In this document: positions 26,734-36,449 of the stretch, piece by piece
Position numbering within the stretch: the stretch's first letter is position 1
Layout of the letters: every line of letters starts with the position of its first letter
DNA from: an uncultured Sphingomonas sp.
GTDB lineage: Bacteria > Pseudomonadota > Alphaproteobacteria > Sphingomonadales > Sphingomonadaceae
Direction of reading: 5' to 3'
Length of the DNA: 64,000 bases
Assembly: GCA_913776045.1 (NCBI GenBank)
Contig: CAJYOI010000017.1
Coordinates: 27,128-91,127, forward strand
Made by a program: the position numbers and the translations under genes
Notes under the pieces: generated by a model
Told to the model about the DNA's origin: nothing
Database searches by the model: none
The model's input: the letters and a program-made list of their open reading frames with translations, nothing else

Positions 26734-28229
26734 TGCTGCTGGCGGCGGTCGCTGCATGCGCGACTCTCGCCGGCGCCCAGTTGGGCGGTGCGACGATCGT
26801 GCGCGCGACGCCCGTCGCCGACGCCGCCGGCTGGATGCCGAAGGTCGACCAGCGCGCCTACGCCCCGCTGCCGGTGTCGCGGCCGCTGTGCCGAGTGGAG
26901 GCCGTGATCGACGGGCGCATCGGGTTCGAACTCTGGTTGCCGACGGCCTGGAACGGACGGCTGCTCGGCGCCGGGGTCGGGGGCGATGCCGGGATCTACA
27001 ATTATATCGACATGAGCCGCCGCGTGGCCGAGGGCTTCGCCACGGTCACGACCGACACCGGGCACAAGGCGACGCAGGCACGCTGGATGGCCGACCCGCG
27101 CGCCCGGGTCGACTATGAGCATCGCGCCGTCCACCTGACCGCGCAGGCCGCCAAGGCCATCGTCGCCCGCTTCTACGGCCGGCCGGCGAAGCGGAGCTAT
27201 TTCACCGGCTGTTCGGGCGGCGGTCGCCAGGCGCTGAAGGAGATGCAGACCTATCCCGGCGATTATGACGGCGTGATCGCCGGGGCGCCCGGACCATATA
27301 TGCCGCTCGTCTCGGTCCGGATGATGTGGAGTGCGCTGCTGCAGAAACGCGATCCCGCAGGCGCGCTCGGCGATGCCGACTGGGCGCTGTACGAGCGCCG
27401 CGCCACGGCGGCCTGCGACCGGGCCGATGGCGTCGTCGACGGGATCGTCGAGAATCCGCTGGCCTGCCACTTCAAACCCGCGGATCTCGCCTGCAAGCCC
27501 GGACAGACGACGGACTGCCTCACCGCGCCCAAGCTTGCGATGCTCCAGCGGATCGTCGCTCCGATGCCCGACGAGCGGGGGCGGGCAATGGACCGCGGGC
27601 TGCTGCCCGGTGTCCGCACGCGACCGGGGCCGCCGTCGCCGCTGCTGCGCGCGATGTGGGCCGATGCGGTGTACGACGATCCGCAGTGGAACGAGGACGG
27701 GTTCAGGCGAACCCCCGACCTTGCCGCGATCAACCGCGTCATGCCCGGGCTGCGCGCCGACAGCACCCGGATCGCGCCGTTCCTCGCGCGTGGTGGCAAG
27801 GCGATCATCTACCAGGGGTGGGCCGACCCCTCGGTCATCGCCCGACCGACGCTCGATTATTACGCCGACCTCGCACGCGCCAACGGCGGCGTGGAGCGGC
27901 TGGCGGCGGCGGTGCGCCTGTTCATGGTGCCCGGCATGTATCATTGCAGCGGCGGTCCCGGCGTCGACAGCTTCGGCGCGTCGGGTCAGCCGAGCTACCC
28001 CGGCGACCCGACACGCGACATGCTCTGGGCGCTCGTCCGCTGGGTCGAACAGGGACAGGCGCCCGATCGGATCGTCGGCGCCCGCAACCGAGACGGCCAG
28101 CCAGCCCTGACGCGGACACTGTGCGCCGCGCCGAAGTCGGCAGCCTATCGCGCCGGCGACCGGACGTCCGCTGCATCCTATGTCTGCCGTCCGGACCCGC
28201 TGCTCGGGCAAGCGCTCAAGTCCAAGTGA
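26733..28229 (+). CDS. Tannase/feruloyl esterase family hydrolase 1
   Basis: Secreted serine esterase, 498 aa. The start overlaps the receptor stop (TGATG). The nucleophile motif YFTGCSGGGRQA places Ser161 in the active site; YQGWADPSV holds the acid and VPGMYHCSGGPG the His. The Cys residues flanking the Ser and His match the CS-D-HC disulfide arrangement of the family. The lid-domain segment DRADGVVDGIVENPLAC resembles the family's calcium loop. Likely substrates are esters of phenolic or other organic acids delivered by receptor 1. Confidence 0.88.
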   Translation: MLLAAVAACATLAGAQLGGATIVRATPVADAAGWMPKVDQRAYAPLPVSRPLCRVEAVIDGRIGFELWLPTAWNGRLLGAGVGGDAGIYNYIDMSRRVAEGFATVTTDTGHKATQARWMADPRARVDYEHRAVHLTAQAAKAIVARFYGRPAKRSYFTGCSGGGRQALKEMQTYPGDYDGVIAGAPGPYMPLVSVRMMWSALLQKRDPAGALGDADWALYERRATAACDRADGVVDGIVENPLACHFKPADLACKPGQTTDCLTAPKLAMLQRIVAPMPDERGRAMDRGLLPGVRTRPGPPSPLLRAMWADAVYDDPQWNEDGFRRTPDLAAINRVMPGLRADSTRIAPFLARGGKAIIYQGWADPSVIARPTLDYYADLARANGGVERLAAAVRLFMVPGMYHCSGGPGVDSFGASGQPSYPGDPTRDMLWALVRWVEQGQAPDRIVGARNRDGQPALTRTLCAAPKSAAYRAGDRTSAASYVCRPDPLLGQALKSK

Positions 28230-28390
28230 CGCGATGGCCCGGGGCGCCCGCGTTTCACAAGCGGCACGGTGGTTTCGCGGGCTCAATTCCGCTGATAAGC
28301 AGTATCATCTATATAAAAATAGTTGAAATACAGATGTAAATGCCGCACTCTCTTTTCGAGATGACCGACAGGTCACCGGAAGGAGGATCC

Positions 28391-30100
28391 GTGAGGAGAG
28401 GAATCGCAGTCGCGATCGCGGGCGTCGTGGCAGCCGCCGGCGGCGCATCGGACGCGCAGTCGCCGGTGCCGGCCGCGCGCACGATCGAGCGTCACTCCCT
28501 CTACGTTTCGGTTCGCGACGGGACCCGCCTGGCGGTCAACGTCTATCGCCGGGCCGGCGACCCCGGCCCCGTCCCGACCATCTTCGCCTTCACTCCCTAT
28601 CGCGCGCGCTACCTCAAGGACGGCGCCGTCGCGCAGACCTTCGATCAGGCCATCTTCGGATTTCCCGCGCTGGTCCAGCAGGGCTATGCCGTCGTCATTG
28701 CCGACGTGCGAGGCAAGGGCGCCTCGTTCGGAGCGCGCCGCGGCTTTCTCGACCGGACGGAGGCCAACGACGGCTACGACCTGGTCGGCTGGATCGCACG
28801 CCAGCCCTGGTCGAACGGCAAGGTCGGGCTGACCGGCTGTTCCTACCTCGGCGGCACGACCATGCTGATCGCGGGCACGCGGCCGCCCGCGGTTCGCGCA
28901 GTCTTCACCGCCGCCACCGACCTCGACAAATACAGCTTCGTCCGCAACGGCGGGGTGACCGCGCAATTCAACACGCGCCCCGACGAGCCGCTGGAGGTAG
29001 ACGCGGCAAGCGTTCCGGTCGATGCCGATCGCGACGGGTCGCTGCTGAAGCAGGCGGTCGCGCAGCACGCGCGCAACACGCCGATGGCCGCGCTGTGGGC
29101 CGGCATGCCCTATCGCGACAGCGTATCGCCGCTGACCGGCACGCGCTTCTGGGAAGAGGTCGGTCCCTACACCCATCTGAAGGCGCTGCGCGACCCGCGG
29201 ATCGCCTGGTATTTCTGGAGCAATTGGGAGGACGAGCCGACCGAGCAGATGATCCTTGCGGCGCGCAATATCCCGGGCAAGCTGATCCTCGGGCCGGGCA
29301 GCCACTGCGAAGGTCCGGCCCAGTTCGACATCGCTGCCGAGCAGCGACGCTTCTTCGACCGGCATCTGAAGGGGATCGACAACGGCATCGACCGCGAGCC
29401 GCGCTACGCTTGGTGGCGGGAGGACGGCGCGGGCGGGGCGATGGTGCGCGCGAACCGGTTGCCGGGCGTCGGCATCCGGCGTACCCCGCTGTTCCTCGCC
29501 GCCGACACCGGCGCGTCTTTGCAGGCACCGCGAGTGGCGGCGACGCGGCGCTTCCAGGTTCGCTACGACCTTGGAGCCGGTGAGTATTTTCCGTTCTGGC
29601 CGCGCCCGCTGACCGGCTTCGGGCCGAGCTGGACGACGCCGCCGCTCGCTGCCCCGGCACGGTTGCAGGGCTATCCGATCGCGCGGATCCGCTTGGCGAT
29701 CGATCGGCGCGACGCGATTCTGTTCGCCTATGTCGAGGACGTGGCACCCGACGGGAAGGTGCGGGTGATCGCGCACGGCCGGCTGGCCGCGTCGCACCGC
29801 ATGATCTCGACACCGCCGTACGACAAGCTCGATCTGCCCTATCATTCGGGCCTGCGCGCCGATGTGGCGCCGATGACGCCCGGCATGCCGGCGGAGCTCG
29901 CCTTCAGCCTGTCGCCGCGCGCTTACACCTTCGCCGCCGGGCACCGCATCCGCGTGACGCTGACCGGGGCCGACCCGCGTCAGCGCGACCTGAAAGTGCT
30001 CGCGACCGATCCCGCGCCCGAATTCACGGTCCTGACCGGCGGCGCCGCCGGCTCCCGGATCGACCTGCCGTTCGAGGCGACACCGACATTCCAACGATAA
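28391..30100 (+). CDS. CocE/NonD family hydrolase
   Basis: X-Pro dipeptidyl-peptidase (S15)-type alpha/beta hydrolase, 569 aa, probably an esterase or amidase. GTG at 28391 is chosen over the upstream ATG at 28340, because AGGAGG lies 4 bases before it and it begins a clean signal peptide (RRGIAVAIAGVVAAAGGASDAQ). The nucleophile is Ser151 in GLTGCSYLGG; the acid is probably in WSNWEDEPTEQ and the His is in GPGSHCEG. The C-terminal beta jelly-roll domain (PARLQGYPIARIRLAID onward) is present. It is followed after 19 bases by TonB receptor 2. Confidence 0.88.
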   Translation: MRRGIAVAIAGVVAAAGGASDAQSPVPAARTIERHSLYVSVRDGTRLAVNVYRRAGDPGPVPTIFAFTPYRARYLKDGAVAQTFDQAIFGFPALVQQGYAVVIADVRGKGASFGARRGFLDRTEANDGYDLVGWIARQPWSNGKVGLTGCSYLGGTTMLIAGTRPPAVRAVFTAATDLDKYSFVRNGGVTAQFNTRPDEPLEVDAASVPVDADRDGSLLKQAVAQHARNTPMAALWAGMPYRDSVSPLTGTRFWEEVGPYTHLKALRDPRIAWYFWSNWEDEPTEQMILAARNIPGKLILGPGSHCEGPAQFDIAAEQRRFFDRHLKGIDNGIDREPRYAWWREDGAGGAMVRANRLPGVGIRRTPLFLAADTGASLQAPRVAATRRFQVRYDLGAGEYFPFWPRPLTGFGPSWTTPPLAAPARLQGYPIARIRLAIDRRDAILFAYVEDVAPDGKVRVIAHGRLAASHRMISTPPYDKLDLPYHSGLRADVAPMTPGMPAELAFSLSPRAYTFAAGHRIRVTLTGADPRQRDLKVLATDPAPEFTVLTGGAAGSRIDLPFEATPTFQR

Positions 30101-30119
30101 GAACAGGGGAGGACGACCT

Positions 30120-32816
30120 ATGAAGAGCATCCGCACCGCCGCACTGGCCACGACCGGCTTGGTCCTGCTTGGCCTGTCCTCGCCGTCCTTCGCGCAGCAG
30201 ACGACGCCGGCCAGTGAACCCGACGTGCAGGCGCCCGAGGCCGGTCCTTCGACGATCACGCAGGATCAGGTCGAACGCGACATCATCGTGACGGGCAGCC
30301 GCGTCCGGGGGGCGGCACCGGTCGGGTCGACCGTCATCGCGCTCGGCCGCGAAGACGTCATCGCTTCGGGTGCGGTGACGACGGACCGCCTCATCAAGCA
30401 GATCCCGCAGGTGTTCGACCTGGGCGTCAGCGAGAATTCGCGTGGCCAGTCGGGCGGCAACGGCAACATCACCTATGGCAACAGCGTCAACCTGCGCGGC
30501 ATCGGCCCCTATGCGACGCTGATCCTGATCGACGGCCACCGCGCGGTGAACAACAGCCGCGCGCTCGACCCGTCAGTCATCCCGACGCTTGGCCTGGAAC
30601 GGGTCGAGGTCGTCGCCGACGGCGCCTCCGCCATCTATGGCTCGGATGCGGTCGCAGGTGTCGTCAACCTTATTCCTCGCCGCTCGCTGGACGGGGTCGA
30701 AGCCTCGGGCCGCTACGGCTTCGGCGACGACTTTCACGAATGGCAGGTGGGCGTCGCGGTCGGGCACAAGTGGAGCCAGGGCCAGATCATGCTGGCGTTC
30801 GAACATGTCCAGCGATCGAACCTCAGCGGCGACGACCGGTCGTTCTTCACCTCCGACCAGCGCGCGTCCGGCGGCAACGACTATCGTGTCAACCGCTGCG
30901 CGCCGGGCACCATCATCGCCGGTGGCACCACCTATGCCATTCCCACCGGCGGGCTGACCCAGGCGAATGCGGGCAGCCTGGTCGCCGGCACCGCCAATCT
31001 GTGCAACGACCTGATCGGGCAGGACCTGTTTCCGAAACAGGCGTACGATTCGGCGAACATGACGGTCACGCAGGAACTGGGTGACCGGGTGACGCTGTTC
31101 GCGGACGGCTTCTTCTCGCGCCGCACTTTCTTCCGCAACCCGGCCTCGCAGAGCGCGACGCTGACCGTGCCGCAGACTAACGCCTTCTTCGTGCGGCCGG
31201 CGGGCTTCACCGGCACGAGCTACACGATCGCCTATAATTTCATCAACGACCTGCCGCTCAACGGCAATCCGGGCAGCGCCGAGAACTGGCAGATTTCGCC
31301 GGGCGTGCGCGTCAAGCTGTTCGGCGATTGGGAGGCCGAGGGCATCTACAGCTACGGCCAGGGCGAGGATCAGTCCTATACCTATCGCGGCCTGACCACG
31401 GCCAATCTCAACGCCGCGCTCGCCAGCAGCAATCCGGCGACGGCATTCGATCCCTATGGTCTGGGCCGTACGACGGAGGCGACGCGCCAGCTGATCAGCA
31501 ACAGCATCTTCTTCGCTCCCACGCTCAACCATTTCACCGGCTACGAGGCGCGGCTGAACGGCACGCTGTTCGCGTTGCCCGGCGGCGACGTGAAGCTGGC
31601 CGCGGGATACGAGGGGCAGGAGATCCTGACCATCCTCGGCTCCGCGCGCGGCGTCGTGGGGACGCCGGTCGCTTATCGCTATTTCACGCGGCGGGTCGAC
31701 TCGGGCTATGCTGAGGTTCTGCTGCCGATCTTCGGTGCCGAGAATGCGATCCCCGGCTTCCGCAAGCTCGTGCTGAATGCGGCCGTCCGCTATGACAAGT
31801 ACAGCGACGTCGGCAAGACGACGAACCCGAAGTTCGGCGTCAATTGGACGCCGGTCGACGGACTGACGTTGCGCGGCAGCTACGGCACGTCGTTCCGCGC
31901 GCCGCTCATCTCGCAGATCTACGGGAATTCGAACAATCTGTTCGTCCAGACCTATCAGAACCCCGGCGGGTCGCCGATCGTCGGCGTCGCGCTGTCGGGG
32001 CAGAATCTGGGGCTGCGGCCGGAGGAGGCGACGACGTGGTCGGTGGGCGGCGACCTCGACATCGGCAGCCGGCTGCGCTTCAGCCTGACCTATTTCAACG
32101 TCGAATACACCAACCAGGTCGAGGCCTATCTGTCCGATCTCGCCATCCTGTCGCGAGAACAGTCGTTCGCCGGGCTCGGCATTATCACCCGCGGGGCGGA
32201 GGCCGCGACGCGCGTGCAGCAGCTGATCGCGTCGGGCATCGGCGTCGTCGGCGCGCTGCCGACCAATGTCACGCTGTTCGTCGACGGGCGCAACAACAAC
32301 CTGGGCAAATCTCTTACGGAAGGGATCGACTTCGTCGCCAACTACACGCTGCCGACCGACAATTTCGGCCGGTTTCAGGTCAACCTGAGCGGCACCTTCC
32401 TGACCCGCTACGAAGTCGCGATCACCGAGAATGCGGCGCTGATCGATCGCCGCAACACGATCTTCTTCCCGCTGAAGTTCAAGGCGCGCGGGGCAATTGC
32501 CTGGGATCTCGATCCGGTGCGCCTGCAGGTCCAGGCGACGCATGTCGGCGGCTATACCAACAACGCCGTCACCGTGCCCCAGCAGGTGAAGAGCTATACG
32601 CCCGTGGACCTGAGCGTGGCCTGGGATCTGGGCGGCAGCGACAAGCGCGGTATCCTGGGCGGGCTGACGCTGGGGGCAGAGGTCCGCAATGTGTTCGACC
32701 TCCAGCCGCCGTTCGTCAATCTGGCGCCGTCGGGCAACGGCAGCGGCGGCTATGATGCGACCGCGGCCAATCCGATCGGCCGGCAGTTCGCCGTGTCGCT
32801 GCGGGCGAAGTTCTGA
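30120..32816 (+). CDS. TonB-dependent outer-membrane receptor 2
   Basis: 898-aa importer closely related to receptors 1 and 3. The ATG follows GGGGAGGA. The signal peptide ends SSPSFAQQ; the TonB-box-like DIIVTGSRV is near residue 56; plug motifs are VNLRGIGPYATLILIDGHR and VEVVADGASAIYGSDAVAG. The barrel ends VSLRAKF. It lies directly behind the CocE/NonD hydrolase and converges with the CoA operon. Substrate unknown. Confidence 0.93.
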   Translation: MKSIRTAALATTGLVLLGLSSPSFAQQTTPASEPDVQAPEAGPSTITQDQVERDIIVTGSRVRGAAPVGSTVIALGREDVIASGAVTTDRLIKQIPQVFDLGVSENSRGQSGGNGNITYGNSVNLRGIGPYATLILIDGHRAVNNSRALDPSVIPTLGLERVEVVADGASAIYGSDAVAGVVNLIPRRSLDGVEASGRYGFGDDFHEWQVGVAVGHKWSQGQIMLAFEHVQRSNLSGDDRSFFTSDQRASGGNDYRVNRCAPGTIIAGGTTYAIPTGGLTQANAGSLVAGTANLCNDLIGQDLFPKQAYDSANMTVTQELGDRVTLFADGFFSRRTFFRNPASQSATLTVPQTNAFFVRPAGFTGTSYTIAYNFINDLPLNGNPGSAENWQISPGVRVKLFGDWEAEGIYSYGQGEDQSYTYRGLTTANLNAALASSNPATAFDPYGLGRTTEATRQLISNSIFFAPTLNHFTGYEARLNGTLFALPGGDVKLAAGYEGQEILTILGSARGVVGTPVAYRYFTRRVDSGYAEVLLPIFGAENAIPGFRKLVLNAAVRYDKYSDVGKTTNPKFGVNWTPVDGLTLRGSYGTSFRAPLISQIYGNSNNLFVQTYQNPGGSPIVGVALSGQNLGLRPEEATTWSVGGDLDIGSRLRFSLTYFNVEYTNQVEAYLSDLAILSREQSFAGLGIITRGAEAATRVQQLIASGIGVVGALPTNVTLFVDGRNNNLGKSLTEGIDFVANYTLPTDNFGRFQVNLSGTFLTRYEVAITENAALIDRRNTIFFPLKFKARGAIAWDLDPVRLQVQATHVGGYTNNAVTVPQQVKSYTPVDLSVAWDLGGSDKRGILGGLTLGAEVRNVFDLQPPFVNLAPSGNGSGGYDATAANPIGRQFAVSLRAKF

Positions 32817-32874
32817 CGCGTCGTCCGGGGGAGCGGCCGGGCGGTCGCTACCCCGCGCGCGGGCTTGCAAATAA

Positions 32875-35202
32875 TCAGCGTCGCGCGCGGTAGCGGGTGA
32901 CGTCGTCGTCCAGGAAATTCTCGATCCGGCGATCGATCGCGGCGGCATCGCTGGCTTCGCGATTATAGTTGTCGAGGTCGAGCGCGAGCACTGGCACCCC
33001 GGCCCGGCGCAGCGCTCGCAGGACGAACGGGTCGGCATCCGACAGCGCGATCGCACCGTCGATCGCGTGGCTCTCCGCCTCGCGGACATGCCAGGCGCCC
33101 GCCCAGGTCGGCATGCGCAATTCGTCGCCCATGGTCACGAAGCGGGCGGCCAGCGCGCGCATCGGGTCCTGTCCCGGCGCGGCCCGGCGGATATAGCCGT
33201 CGGCGGCGAGCGCGAGGTACATCGACCAGACGAAGACCGCGCCGTGGCTCTCCTCCCAGCGCTGGTAGAAGCCCATGTCGCTCCACATGCCGCGACCGAC
33301 CCACATCAGCCGCAGGCGCTCGTTCGGGCACGCCGCCTCACCGGCCGCGTGCCGCGCCGCCACCTCGTCGTGGAATGCCTTTGCCGCATCCCGTGCCCAT
33401 ACCGTCCCGCGGTGCCACTGCGGCACCATCGTTGCCGGCATGGTGTCGCTGATCGACACCGGCGCCGGGTGCGTGCGGGCGATCAGGTCGCGCGTGCGGC
33501 GGTAATAGTGCTCCTGCTCGTTGACCAGGTTCAGGATCTCCACGAACCGCGCCTGGTCGAAACGCCGGTCGCTGACCGCCTCGATCCGCTCGATCAGCGC
33601 GCGCAGCTCGGCGACCATCAGGTCGAGCCGTTCGGGCTCCAGCACCGTATCCCAGCGGTCTTGCAGGCTGTCCCACCAGTCGATGGGGAAGTCCGTGCGC
33701 GACTCGATGCTGCGTTCGAACAAGAACAGGTCGGCGCCCGTCTCTCGCGCCCAATGGTCAAAGATGCGCGGTGTCGCGTCGGTGCCGAGCACGGCCTGGA
33801 CGAAGCTCGGCCGCGGCAGGCCGCCCCATGGCGCCTGGCCTGCATCGGTGTCGAACGCGGCGGCGATGCCTTGCGCGCTGTAGGCCTCGGTATCGCTCGG
33901 ATAGCCATGCTCGGCCAGCAGCGCGAAGTAGCGGCCCGACTGCTGCTTGGCCGCGGCGATCGACGCCCACCATTGGTTGACGACGAACGGCACGCCCATC
34001 GCGCGCAGTACCTCCTGCGGGGAGTTGGCGTTGACGACCGCAAGCGGTGCCCCGGCGTCGACCTCGGCGCGGACCTGCTGGAACCATTCGCGCTGATAGG
34101 TGCCGAAACTGGCGAGCGAGGCGAGTGACTTGCGGCTGCGGCGGCCCGATGGCGGCGGGGCGGGGCGGGGCGCGGCGGGCGGCGCGACCGCCTGTGACGC
34201 CGTACCGACACGCTCGACCGCGAATCCCTGCGCGGCAAGCTCCCGCGCGAAATAGCCGGCGTCCCATGCCGCCGCCTCGTCACCCGCGGACTCGACGATG
34301 ATGGCCTGCCGGACGCCGAGCGCGCGCATCCGCGCAGCAGCATCCGCCAGGCGATCGGGCGCACGCAGCAGCATCCGCGGGCTCAGCCGCGTCGGGTCGG
34401 CGAGGGCATCGAGCGAGGCGGGGCTGTCGACCCAGCCGGCGACCAGCGGATCGCCCCAATCCTGGTCGTCGCCGATCGCGATCAGGCCGCGTGCGGTCAG
34501 GTCGCGCTGGCGCGCGGTCGAGTAGTGCGGTGATCCGATCACGAAGACTGGCGTTCCCACCGCTATGTCGCCCCGACGCACCGCATCGACCAGCGTGCCC
34601 CACGCCTTGGACTCCAGCGCATAGGCGGCACCGATGGCAGCGATCCGCGCAACGCCGGTCAGACCCTCCAGCAGGGCGGGGCGGACGCGCTCCATCGCCG
34701 CGTGATCGGCCAGCCCGTCGACATCGCGCCGTCCGCCGATGCGCTCCAGCCAAGCGTCCAGCTGATCGAGCCGCGCGCGGTTGTACGTCTGGCTCGACGC
34801 GCGCGGCAGATGCGCCAGATCGAGCATATGGATCGGCCTCGCCGCCACGTCCCCGTTGCGGATCAGATCGCGGATCGTCGCGAACAGCTGCGGCAGGTCG
34901 CTGTCGGCATGGGTAAAGATCAGTGGATCGCCGCTCGTGTCCGCCGCGATCTGTTGCAGCAGCGACCGGCCGCGCTGGCTGAGCACGCCGCCGCCGACCA
35001 GCGCATCGGCCTGCGGCGTCGCGCCCGGCTGCGGCACCATCCGCACCGGCGTCAGCCCGCTCGCCCGGATCAGCGCATATGGTGCGTCCTGCCCGAGCAC
35101 GCGGACCACGCACCGGCCCTCCGCACGCAGGGTCTGGGCGACGGCGCCGGGATCGTCGCATGCGGCGATGAGGCGGGCGAGGGCCGCGGCCGCATCCTCC
35201 AT
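32875..35202 (-). CDS. Fused 2-hydroxyacyl-CoA dehydratase/benzoyl-CoA reductase-like protein
   Basis: 775-aa protein with two repeats of the HgdB/BcrB fold. The first half is recognisable from YALIRASGLTPVRMVPQPG, the second from NANSPQEVLRAMGVPFVVNQWW and a C-terminal VPVLALDLDNYNREAS. Known family members are O2-sensitive two-subunit [4Fe-4S] enzymes with conserved Cys ligands and an ATP-driven activator. Here only three Cys are seen (in AACDD, GRCVV and AACPN), none in the expected motif, and no activator gene is present. It overlaps the upstream CaiB gene by 1 base (ATGA). The reaction is unknown. Confidence 0.75.
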   Translation of the reverse strand: MEDAAAALARLIAACDDPGAVAQTLRAEGRCVVRVLGQDAPYALIRASGLTPVRMVPQPGATPQADALVGGGVLSQRGRSLLQQIAADTSGDPLIFTHADSDLPQLFATIRDLIRNGDVAARPIHMLDLAHLPRASSQTYNRARLDQLDAWLERIGGRRDVDGLADHAAMERVRPALLEGLTGVARIAAIGAAYALESKAWGTLVDAVRRGDIAVGTPVFVIGSPHYSTARQRDLTARGLIAIGDDQDWGDPLVAGWVDSPASLDALADPTRLSPRMLLRAPDRLADAAARMRALGVRQAIIVESAGDEAAAWDAGYFARELAAQGFAVERVGTASQAVAPPAAPRPAPPPSGRRSRKSLASLASFGTYQREWFQQVRAEVDAGAPLAVVNANSPQEVLRAMGVPFVVNQWWASIAAAKQQSGRYFALLAEHGYPSDTEAYSAQGIAAAFDTDAGQAPWGGLPRPSFVQAVLGTDATPRIFDHWARETGADLFLFERSIESRTDFPIDWWDSLQDRWDTVLEPERLDLMVAELRALIERIEAVSDRRFDQARFVEILNLVNEQEHYYRRTRDLIARTHPAPVSISDTMPATMVPQWHRGTVWARDAAKAFHDEVAARHAAGEAACPNERLRLMWVGRGMWSDMGFYQRWEESHGAVFVWSMYLALAADGYIRRAAPGQDPMRALAARFVTMGDELRMPTWAGAWHVREAESHAIDGAIALSDADPFVLRALRRAGVPVLALDLDNYNREASDAAAIDRRIENFLDDDVTRYRARR

Positions 35203-36449
35203 CAGATCACGCCCCGTGCGCGCAGGTCGTCGATCCGGTCTGGCGAATAGCCGAGCGTCCCGACCAGCACACGATCGTTATGGTCGCCGATGCGGATCGG
35301 CAGCACATCGTCGAATCCGGTATCCGCATCGGAGAAGACGATCGGGACGCCCGCCGTCCGCAGGTCGATATCGGCTTCGTAGTACGGGTGCGCCACCGGA
35401 ACCGCCTCGTGCCGCTCGATCACGCGGCGGTCGAGCAGGGCTTCGTCGGGATGCCGCACCGGCGCGACCGGAACGCCCTCTGCCTCCAGCGCGGCGACCG
35501 CATCGGCGACCGACAGGCCGCACGACCATGCGGTGATGTTCGCCTCCAGCAGCGCGGCATTGGCAACCCGCGCGTCGCGGGTGGCGAAGCGCGGGTCCTC
35601 GGCGAAGTCGGGGCGCTTCATCGCGCGGAACAGACCCTGCGCCAGCTTCTCGTGCACGGCGACCAGCGCGATGAAGCCGTCGCGGCATTCGAAGACGCCG
35701 AACGGCGACAGGCGCTGCACCGTCAGTCCCGTCCGAGCCTGCATCCCCGCCGCCGCCATCGCCGACCAATTCTCGATCGCGACGAAGCTGGTCAGCGCGC
35801 CGAGCATCGACACGTCGATATGCTGGCCGACCCCGGTGCGGTGCCGCTGTTCCAGCGCCGACAGGATGCCGATGACCGAGAACACGGGCGCCAGCATGTC
35901 GGCGATCGGGATGCCGATGCGCACCGGCGGCGCATCGGCCTCGCCGCTCGCATACATCGCGCCCGACAGGGCCTGGATGATGATGTCCATCGCCTTGCCG
36001 CCTTCGGGCGCGGTCGCGCCGAAGCCGGACAGCGAACAATAGATGATCCGCGGATTGGCGGCCTTCGCGGCCGCATAGCCAATGCCCAGGCGGTCGGCGG
36101 TGCCGGCGGTGAAATTCTCGACGACGATATCGGCGCTGCGCACCAGGTCCAGGAAGACCTCGGTCGCCCCGGGCGCCTTCAGGTTCAGCGACACACCCAG
36201 CTTGCCGCGCGCTCGCGTCAGGTGCGACACCGACAGGTCGTCGTCATGCACCTTTTCGACCGTGATCCCGTCGCGACCGACATAGGGGCTGTTGTCGCGC
36301 GCCAGGTCGCCGCCGCGCGGATCCTCGACCTTGATCACCTCGGCGCCCAGGCCCGCCAGCAGCAGCGTCGCATAGGGACCGGCCAGCGCCCGCGTCAGGT
36401 CGATCACGCGCAGGCCCTCGAGCGGCCGTTGACGGTGCAATTCGGTCAC
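35202..36449 (-). CDS. CaiB/BaiF CoA-transferase family protein 1
   Basis: Class III CoA-transferase fold, 415 aa, expected to move CoA between organic acids in the cytoplasm. The GTG start overlaps the stop of the preceding CaiB gene (GTGA); readings further upstream are out of homology. Motifs are DLTRALAGPYATLLLAGLGAEVIKVE, DIVVENFTAG, and the catalytic-Asp segment GGKAMDIIIQALSGAM, which is intact. It is followed with overlap by the dehydratase-like gene, suggesting that it activates or recycles that enzyme's CoA substrate. Confidence 0.92.
   Translation of the reverse strand: MTELHRQRPLEGLRVIDLTRALAGPYATLLLAGLGAEVIKVEDPRGGDLARDNSPYVGRDGITVEKVHDDDLSVSHLTRARGKLGVSLNLKAPGATEVFLDLVRSADIVVENFTAGTADRLGIGYAAAKAANPRIIYCSLSGFGATAPEGGKAMDIIIQALSGAMYASGEADAPPVRIGIPIADMLAPVFSVIGILSALEQRHRTGVGQHIDVSMLGALTSFVAIENWSAMAAAGMQARTGLTVQRLSPFGVFECRDGFIALVAVHEKLAQGLFRAMKRPDFAEDPRFATRDARVANAALLEANITAWSCGLSVADAVAALEAEGVPVAPVRHPDEALLDRRVIERHEAVPVAHPYYEADIDLRTAGVPIVFSDADTGFDDVLPIRIGDHNDRVLVGTLGYSPDRIDDLRARGVI

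Noticed and set aside
23977-26757. 926-codon open frame antisense to TonB receptor 1
   Set aside because: Shadow frame of high-GC coding DNA: Arg/Asp/His-rich, no domain, no ribosome site, opposite to a well-supported receptor.
28373-30259. 628-codon frame antisense to the CocE hydrolase
   Set aside because: Same shadow pattern; composition and lack of any motif argue against a gene.
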